A DNA stretch of 64,000 nucleotides, taken from the NCBI GenBank assembly GCA_002118135.1, contig BDIU01000088.1:170160-234159 (forward strand), written 5' to 3'. Origin of the DNA: Trebouxia sp. TZW2008 (lineage: Eukaryota > Chlorophyta > Trebouxiophyceae > Trebouxiales > Trebouxiaceae). Position numbers and translations under genes: made by a program. The notes below the pieces were generated by a model. That model was given only the letters and a program-made list of their open reading frames with translations. It was not told the origin of the DNA and made no database searches. This document shows positions 57,701 through 64,000 of this stretch, piece by piece; position 1 is the stretch's first letter, and each line of letters begins with the position of its first letter.

Positions 57701-58631
57701 TACATGCAGCACATGACCTGATTCTTGAAGCAGACCCATATCAGCAGAGCAAAAGTTGAGGATTGTCAGATTGATCGCCAGCTTGCGTCCAGGCGGACTG
57801 TCAAAGAATTGTCTTGCAGCTATGATTGCTACAGAGCGCTGGCTTTACAAGGCACAGAACTTAAGCAGCAGCCAAGCTCAGGAACTTGAGAAACGCAGCA
57901 TATGCTGATTGCCTGAGACAGTCAACCTTCTGAGCCGCAGATCACTACCTTGGCTCGCTCTGAGCGGACTCTGTCAGGGTTCAATACAAAGTTTGCCAAC
58001 TCCTTAGCCCTGTTTCGTACATTCAGTCCCCAGTCCTTGCCCTTGGCATCCTTATACTGGAAGTTCTGCAGCTTCTCTACAACTCCAATGTTGCTGACAA
58101 GCTCTTCAACCACCTGAGGAGTAACAGAACATTGAAGCCACAACTAGACTATAGCACTTGCGCTGTGAAGCCTAGGGATGCTGCTATGACTGGTGCTTAC
58201 AGCAATCAGGACTACCTTCTGTGGACCATGTTTGCTCATGAATTCAAGAAGCAACAGAGACTTGTACACGTGACGCCAGTCTTCCTCTGTGTCTTGCAGG
58301 CGTCTGGCAATCACTCCCATTATTTGTTTGTAGTTGTCTATGTCGTACGAAGCTTTTGCAATTTCTGCATTGAACCAGTACTCAAGCTGAATGAGGCTCT
58401 GTATATGCCATCAGCCTGCTGCTGTTTGACAGTCGCGTCTCTTATCGAGGTATGCATGTCAGCGCACACGTCATGCTTACCTCCCATTGCCGTGCCATGC
58501 GGGCCCCATGGGTCGTTGTTTGTTGCCTGCTCAACCTTGATTTCGATATCGGTCAAGTTGAGAGCATACTGTTTAGCTTTGTTCCCCCATGCCTTCATAT
58601 ACCCCAGAGCAGTATCCGCGGTGGACTGCAT
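54742..58631 (-). CDS. Epsin: ENTH-domain clathrin adaptor
   Basis: Eight exons, 58631-58481, 58364-58216, 58113-57949, 57638-57551, 57233-57111, 56751-56374, 55973-55186 and 54837-54742, give 1938 nt and 645 aa. An upstream TTG frame was not used as start. The ENTH domain spans about residues 15-155: LTDIEIKVEQATNNDPWGP, EIAKASYDIDNYKQIMGVI, DTEEDWRHVYKSLLLLEF and KDWGLNVRNRAKELANFV. The rest is disordered, with a DLLGGLD clathrin-box-like motif, many DPF/DPFG adaptor-binding motifs, Gln/Gly/Phe-rich repeats and a terminal KDPFADLSAFH. Epsins bind phosphoinositides, bend membranes and link cargo to clathrin at the plasma membrane or trans-Golgi. No NPF motif was seen, which is more like plant-type epsins. 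The short last exon was picked by its DPF motif and phase. The intron before it starts with an element shared with the neighbouring large gene. Confidence 0.92.
55094..55185 (-). mobile_element. Introner-like element at a 5' splice site (epsin gene)
   Basis: A 92-nt segment starting at the epsin donor with GTATCTGCTGTGTCATG and ending ATCTGGTGCAG. About four in five positions match the element at 52724-52633 in the neighbouring gene; shared blocks are CCTGCAGTAGAAGCT, GCATCATTGC and GGTGCAGTAGCA. Because it begins with GT and ends with CAG, it has the form of a complete mini-intron. Confidence 0.6.
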
Positions 58632-59175
58632 CTTGCCAAGTCGGTCTTGCAATGCCTATTTCAGCCGATGTGTGTCTACTAGACAGGTCTGATCATGCGT
58701 TGAGCACCCTTCCTGTTCATGCTAGCTATGCGGTGAAGCTGGATCATCGGTCGGTGGATGACTAATGCTTCCCCGGACCCCAACTTGAGGGGTCCGGGGC
58801 TCAACGGCAGCAAGCTGGCGGCAAATGCTTCCTGCCATCAGTCAGTAACAGCGCGCCGTGCATACGAGCGAGCGACCCATGCAGTCAGCGCCTCTGCTCG
58901 GTCCGTCTGCCATGCAGACCATGGCCTGACTTTATGATACAGTTGGCATGAGCAAATTCCAAATACTGACAGCCTGAGGCAGGTGCAGATTGCTTTTGCC
59001 ATACGACTTTCATTTACGGCTTGAGTCCGCTGCTGCAAGGTCCAGGCTTTATCAGATGACACAGCAACCTGCAGCCGGCGTGCAACATGAAAAATGAAAT
59101 GGTTCACTTTAATTGTCACCAGCTTGGTCAATGCGCCCTCAAAAAGGACGGCCATCAATATATTGCCGGCCTCGA
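58632..59175. promoter_or_regulatory. Epsin 5' flank with a GC-rich hairpin
   Basis: This CpG-rich stretch upstream of the epsin ATG fits its promoter and leader. The far end abuts the stop codon of the Y3IP1-like gene, so its 3' untranslated region must also fit here. No additional coding frame is convincing. Confidence 0.45.
58771..58799. repeat. 11-bp perfect GC-rich hairpin
   Basis: Arms CCCCGGACCCC and GGGGTCCGGGG with a 7-nt loop (AACTTGA) lie about 140 bp upstream of the epsin ATG. If transcribed in the epsin leader, it would form a strong structure able to affect scanning. It could also be a termination signal for the gene on the far side. Confidence 0.8.
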
Positions 59176-61982
59176 CTACTTGAGCGAGTTCAAGAACAAA
59201 ATGGTGACCACCAGGATTCCAATGATGACAGGCAAGGCCGACAGGCCATACAGAAAACTCCAGCCGACCCAGTCGGGTAAAAGATCTGCCAGCCCCTGTG
59301 GTGCTTCAGACTTGTCGCGTCCTATGGGCCGGCGGGGTGGGTTGTTACTCCGCTCTGTTGTTGACGTGCTTGGAGTTGTACCTGCCAGAACACCAGGTTT
59401 CAAGGGCCACCGCTTGGCATGCAAGTGAAGGTTTGAAAGCACACGCTGTGTTATGTGCAAGCCAGTCTGCATATTTCTCCAATCAGACAACGTATGTGCG
59501 GTTGCAAAGCATGTGCTGTGAGTAAGACAGACCTGCCCAGCATTTCAGCATTGCATTGACATTTCCATGGAAGGCAAGCAAAGCATTTGCAGTTGCATGC
59601 AAGCTGGCCTGGCAAGACAGAACTTGAAGAGCGCACACCAAGCGCTTGTGCCATCACATTTTGCATGTAGTATTGTTTTGATTACTGCATGCAACACTCA
59701 AGGCGGCATTTGCCTGTATGAGCTTGGGCAACACAGTCACTGAGTGCTAGAACGGTCAGCACCAGTGGGTGTGATGCCCTCGTATTTGGCCGCCGCTTCG
59801 TCTTTTGCCTCCGTCTGGTGTCGTCAGACATGCTTCCTCATGCAACTATATGCAATTCATGCGTGAGACAACAGAAGGTCAGCAAGTCATCGCCATTGCA
59901 TGCAACACACAACAGCAGCATTTGCCTGAATGAGCTTGAGAAGGCTACACAGTCACTGGGCGCCAGAACGGTCAGCACCAGTGGGTGTGATGCCCTGGTA
60001 GTTGGCTACAGCCTCACCTTGCCCTGCTGTCCAGTCCTATTGGCGTGCTTTCTCATGCACTTGTATACAATCAACAGGTGGCACAACACAAGGACAGCAT
60101 TTGCCTGAAGGAGGGTGGGCAGGCAACACAATCACTGAGTGCCAGAGGGGTCAGCACCAGTGGGTGTGATGCCCTCGTAGTTGGCCACAGCTTCGCCTTG
60201 CCCTGCTGTCTGGTCCTCATCAGCATCCAACCAGGGCCAAGTGATGATCTCATTGTACAGCTCCCGTAGAGCTATCCTGTCTTTTGGTATTCTGCCGTCA
60301 ACCACCTCCATCAGAGCTGCAGCCATCTCATCACGTGACACACCACCAGCATTCTCCTGCCACAGAAAACATTAAAGGGTCAAACAACAGCAGCAGCAAT
60401 CACACAAGGACAAGTCCATCAGAGCTGCTGCTGCCTCTTGACGTGATGCAGCATTGGCATTCTCCTGTCACCAAGACAAGATGGATAGTAAGCCAGTTGC
60501 TAATTTTGTTACACAGCTTATGCAAAGCTATCCTGTCTTTTGATACTCTGCCGTCAATCTCCTCCGTCAGAGCTGCAGCCATCTCGTCACATGACACGCC
60601 ACCAGCATTCTCCTGCCGGTCAGAGCAAGATGTCTATGTGGTCAAGCGCTAAACACCAACAGCAATAGCATATCAAACATTCTTGGGCAGTTGCTACAGG
60701 TGTATGAGGCCCAGATCCTACTTTGCAACAAGACTTTCATTGGGGCATTGGTTGTGTTAGTAGTACGTGATGTATTCAGCTGCATACAATTGATGCCTCA
60801 CCGCCGATTGGTGGAAAACTTCACTCAACTGTCAGCAACAAGTCCGGCAACACAGCATTGCTGTGTGAGGTTGCATGGTGAGATGCACTTGCCAGTTACA
60901 GCTTGGCTTTGACAATACTGATGGCAAGTCAGGCTCTCAATTGCATACCATTGCTTTACAAAGTCAGCCAGCAGGCAGCTGACTCTGTCAGCAGGAACGG
61001 GTCGCAAAGTGTCAGCAAAACACGTGGCAGTGCTGGTTTGCAGTTAAGGCATTCCAGTGACAGGCAGCTTTGTTGGGAGAGACAGCAAGAAGTGATCAAG
61101 AGATTGCAGCAGTTGCATTCACCTCAATGCCCAGAGCCTCTTTTCGTTCTCTGCTCCTGGGGTCTTCTATGGCAATGGTCAGCTTGCATTCATTGATAGA
61201 CATGTCACGCTTGTCTTTCAGCTGCGACGTAGCCTTCATAATGTCTCGACATAGCTTCTTGGCTTGCTGCATGCACGTCCAGCTTCTCTTAGCATTCAGA
61301 AGCGTGTGGCAATACAAAGAAAAGAGAAGTCTATGCCGTTAGGCGTCATAACAGGAGCCTCTGTTTGTAGAGGCAGCTCAGGATTGCTGCTCTCAAAGTA
61401 GCAGTTTGGCAATACAACAATGTGTATGGTCTCCACCAACTTGTCACAGTGTACGTGGCCGTATGCTGAGGGTCATAACACAAGTTTGTCAGGGCATGCA
61501 TTGCTGTTGTACCTCTTCAGAGACTTCACTCTCGCCTATGACCTTGTTTGGAAGTACATCTGGACTGGCTACTGCGCCGCCTATATTCAGAGAAAGCTGT
61601 AAATTGACTGCAGTGAGTCTGCTAAGCCAACCTGTCCTGCTAGCAAGGCAGTGGTGACTGATACAGCTGCTTGGACTCACCGCTCTCTCTGTCTGCTTGG
61701 CTGCGCATGAAATCTTCCATTTGCTGTTCGAGCTCTTCTTCGCTAAGATCTGTCTCGTTTTCCACAGCTCTTACCCTGCAGTCAGGAGTGTTATGAGGTT
61801 GTCGCTGTCGAAGCCGAGTCGTTGGGAGTACCCATTGCTTGCCTTTGTCTTTTGCTGCGCTGATGTTGCAAAAGGGCTCTGCGTTGCAGAGGTTGTGCTA
61901 CACGCTGAGGCGCTGCAGCTTGCACTATACCGCATGCATGTTGAGTCGCGCAGTGCCCAGCAAATAGCTGCATAGTTGCCAT
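59176..61982 (-). CDS. Probable Ycf3-interacting protein 1 (Y3IP1)-like chloroplast protein
   Basis: Draft exons: 61982 to about 61820, 61775-61681, 61580-61513, 61266-61123, 60356 to about 60136, and about 59395-59176. Some junction phases (exons 1/2 and 2/3) do not fit, so edges are approximate. The N terminus (MATMQLFAGHCATQ..., basic, no acidic residues) looks like a plastid transit peptide. Then follow an acidic stretch (ETDLSEEELEQQMEDFM), a conserved-looking block (INECKLTIAIEDPRSRERKE), a block reading SRDEMAAALMEVVDGRIPKD and ALRELYNEIITWPWLDADE, and one C-terminal membrane helix (FLYGLSALPVIIGILVVTILF). From memory this order matches land-plant Y3IP1 (CGL59/CEST), a thylakoid factor working with Ycf3 in photosystem I assembly. 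I could not check this by alignment. Ghost copies surround the fifth exon on both sides. Confidence 0.5.
59740..60025 (-). repeat. Two ghost copies of the end of exon 5 of the Y3IP1-like gene
   Basis: The block TCAGCACCAGTGGGTGTGAT (plus-strand sense) and its surroundings in the exon end (60148-60185) recur at about 59755-59800 and 59966-60010. The following AGTTGGC and CCTTGCCCTGCTGTC sequences are also copied. Both lie downstream of the exon in transcription order. Confidence 0.85.
60405..60613 (-). repeat. Two ghost copies of the start of exon 5 of the Y3IP1-like gene
   Basis: At 60613-60500 the minus strand repeats the acceptor and first ~110 nt, still open, reading SCDEMAAALTEEIDGRVSKD against SRDEMAAALMEVVDGRIPKD in the exon. 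A more decayed copy lies at about 60467-60410. Both are upstream of the working exon. Confidence 0.88.
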
Positions 61983-62297
61983 CTCACGTGTTGTAGTCAG
62001 AATAGTCAGTAACGCAATGAAATGCTCGCAGATTCGGTGTAGTCGGGAAAGTCTTCAATACGCAAAGCAACAAGGTCTGTGTACAAAGTGGATAGCCTTT
62101 AAAATCGCACGTGTTCTGCTCAAAAGCCTTCGATGCAACCGCTATAGACAGCAAAGCTGCGGCGTTTGCACATACCAGCGACAGTCGGGGCCTGACGAAA
62201 GCGATTTACGACCCCCAATTGCAGTCTTCGGCACTCTGCGCAAAATTGAAGCATCAACGCGGGTGATCTTCGGGCGACGTGCGGGTCTTCATTCGTG
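61983..62297. promoter_or_regulatory. Bidirectional promoter region, CpG-rich
   Basis: It contains 315 bp between two divergent ATGs (61982 minus, 62298 plus), with higher CpG content than the flanking introns. Confidence 0.45.
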
Positions 62298-64000
62298 ATG
62301 ACTTCGAAGCAGTCATTTCGGAGCCGTGACCCTCGTCTCCAGCGCCGCAACTTTTATGCGCAGAACGCACAGCTTGCAGGACTCCCGGGAGGGCTTGAAT
62401 CTAATCTGCCCGTTCATCCTGCACACCACCCTTTCGCAAAGGACTGCGCGAGCGTCGTGCTTCAGCCGGTGAATGACCAGATGCATAGGCCTAGGCCAGC
62501 AGATGGCGCGTATGCCGTCGGTCATCACCAGCATTCATCTGTGCAGTCAGTGTGGTACTCTTGGCATCAATCTCAGGCCGCAGCAGCCTCTGCAGACTAC
62601 ATGTGCGTCCCAGCAGTACATGAAGGGTTTGCATCATCCAGCACAGGTGACTGAAACAGTGTGCCAATTTCCCCATGGTGTGCTGTGGTCAAGTACTATC
62701 CACTCTATGGCTGATATTCTTCCAGCTGCTAATTACTTCTTTCTAATGTCATAAAAAATTGGTCTGACATTGTGACTCACATATCATGATGGTAGCAGCA
62801 TATCTTTTTGGTCTCATGCAGGCTCAGCAACTGCTGCAGCTGAACTTGCAGCAGTCCTGGCAGCACGCCTGGACACTCAGAGACATGCAGTGTCACAGAA
62901 GTCAATAACCTATCAGCTGCCTGCTGACAGCTGCAGACCCTTCCCTGCCTTGCTTAGTCCCACATCCCGCCCCACCATATATGCTCATCCTCAGCCATCA
63001 ACTCCTGTGCTGCCACATACAAGAAGCTTGCATCATCCTGACATATCAGCCCGCTGCAGCAGCAGCAGCCACACGGCGTGTTACACCAGCCGGTCAGAGG
63101 ATATGTCTGCATGCCAACCTACACCCTTGAGCTGTGACCCTGCGATGCCATATGCAAGCAGCTGGCATCATCATGACACATCAGCTCACTGCAGCGACAG
63201 TCACATGGCTGTGTACGCCAGCCAATTACGAGATGCATCAACTGGCCAAGCTACACCTCTGATCTGTGACCCTACGCTGCCATGTGCAAGCAGCTCGTAT
63301 CATCGTCATCCCTGTCATCATTACTCATCAGGTCGCTGCAGCAGCAGCCATTTGGCTTTCTGTGCCAGCCAGCCAAGTAATATGACATGTAATGTACCCT
63401 ACCAGCCCATACCTGAGGGCTGTGATAGGGGATGTAAAGCAACCCTAGAGTTCTCAGCAGCGCCAGTTTTTGACATGCCGGTGTTCAGCAGGTTGCCACC
63501 CAACTTGCCAATCTGGCAATTAGACATAGCAGGTTGCCAGCAGCACACCTCTTGTCCTCAGACACATCCTCCATTTGCTGCAGTTGGTGTATCAGACATG
63601 CCAGCAGGGCAACAGACCGTGGAGCAGTGGCAGGCACTTTCTGCAAACACTCGTGACATACAATGGGAGGCGCTCAAGCCAGCAGGTCAACAGACCCTGG
63701 AGCAAAGGCAGGCACTGTCTAATAGCAGACATGACATGCAGTGGGAGGCGCTTAAACAGCAATTTGCCATCATTTTGCCTGCACAAGATGCTGTGGAGGA
63801 GGCAGCAGCAGCAGAACAACAGCAGCTGTCCATCTCAGTAGAGGGGCAGCAGCTTAAGCCTGTAGCAGAGCCGCCACAGGGCATGACTGCAACCCCACAG
63901 CAGCATGACATCATTGCAGCTCAGGCCCCTGGAAGCCAGCCAAATCCTGAGCCTGCTGTCAAAAAGAAGAAAGGTGAAGCTAGCACTGATGAGTTTGAAT
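62298..64000 (+). CDS. His/Ser/Gln-rich protein, 3' end outside the window
   Basis: Exon 1 is 62298-62646 and ends ACAG|GTGACT. Exon 2 starts at 62822 after CATGCAG and stays open to the window edge, giving at least 509 aa. The exon has no nearby ATG, so it is easy to miss in ORF lists. Exon 1 starts with a basic segment (SFRSRDPRLQRRNF). Exon 2 contains three imperfect repeats of about 50 residues built on a CDP..PYASSWHHHD / CSSSSHTACY pattern, then two copies of a 28-residue block (AGQQTVEQWQALS...DIQWEALK), Gln/Glu-rich runs, and a basic-acidic patch (VKKKKGEASTDEFE) at the edge. It is probably disordered and perhaps nuclear. I do not recognise it; the functional domain may lie beyond the window. 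Confidence 0.6.
62980..63365 (+). repeat. Three in-frame His/Cys/Ser-rich repeats of about 130-150 bp
   Basis: Units sharing GTGACCCT(A/G)CG..TGCCAT(A/G)TGCAAGCAGCT followed by CAT-rich codons and a CGCTGCAGCAGCAGCCA-like segment begin near 62990, 63130 and 63255. All stay in frame within exon 2 of the last gene. Confidence 0.75.

Noticed and set aside
1..64000. tRNA and rRNA genes, telomere repeats
   Set aside because: I looked for tRNA B-box-like sequence with flanking stems, conserved rRNA blocks and TTTAGGG arrays and saw none. A covariance-model scan would be needed for certainty.

Overview
The window looks like nuclear DNA of a green alga, most likely a trebouxiophyte-type unicell. Evidence: intron-rich genes with GT-AG (and some GC-AG) introns, a spliceosomal PRP28 helicase, an epsin, a probable chloroplast photosystem-assembly factor, and Q/A/S-rich proteins. 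Gene bodies and introns are CpG-poor and rich in TGCA/CATG words, while the 5' ends of genes are CpG-rich. I assigned the lineage from gene content and style; no marker gene fixes it.

Layout. 620-1606 (-): Golgi-type GT32 glycosyltransferase. 4851-12038 (+): five-exon Q/A/S-rich protein of about 1665 aa, function unknown. 12621-13815 (-): alpha/beta hydrolase, divergent from 13899-15071 (+), a nucleotidyltransferase-like protein. 15481-28062 (-): a gene of about 20 exons for a secreted-start, single-pass membrane protein with three copies of an eight-cysteine module, thrombospondin type 1 repeats, EGF-like modules and a long motif-repeating cytoplasmic tail. It is divergent from 28629-29714 (+), an MscL mechanosensitive channel with a C-terminal zinc ribbon. 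30933-37536 (+): PRP28/DDX23 DEAD-box helicase. 37950-54133 (-): a 20-exon gene of about 1450 aa, unrecognised. 54742-58631 (-): epsin (ENTH). 59176-61982 (-): Y3IP1-like chloroplast protein. 62298 to the right edge (+): His/Ser/Gln-rich protein, cut by the window.

I rebuilt the spliced genes by hand from splice sites and codon phase. The MscL (492 nt), PRP28 (2499 nt), epsin (1938 nt) and Q-rich (4998 nt) models each close to a whole number of codons. The TSP1/EGF model stays in phase through 19 exons. The large 38-54 kb model has one unresolved junction, and the Y3IP1-like model has several.

The most unusual feature is that introns across the window hold decayed tandem copies of the edges of the neighbouring exons ('ghost edges'), about 30 in five genes. 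Copies of an exon's start lie upstream of that exon and copies of its end lie downstream, often with the splice site still visible. One locus reiterates an exon end about nine times. In addition, a roughly 92-nt GT...AG element sits exactly at the 5' splice site in two unrelated genes (introner-like), and a family of about 170-bp intronic MITE-like elements with terminal inverted repeats has five copies.
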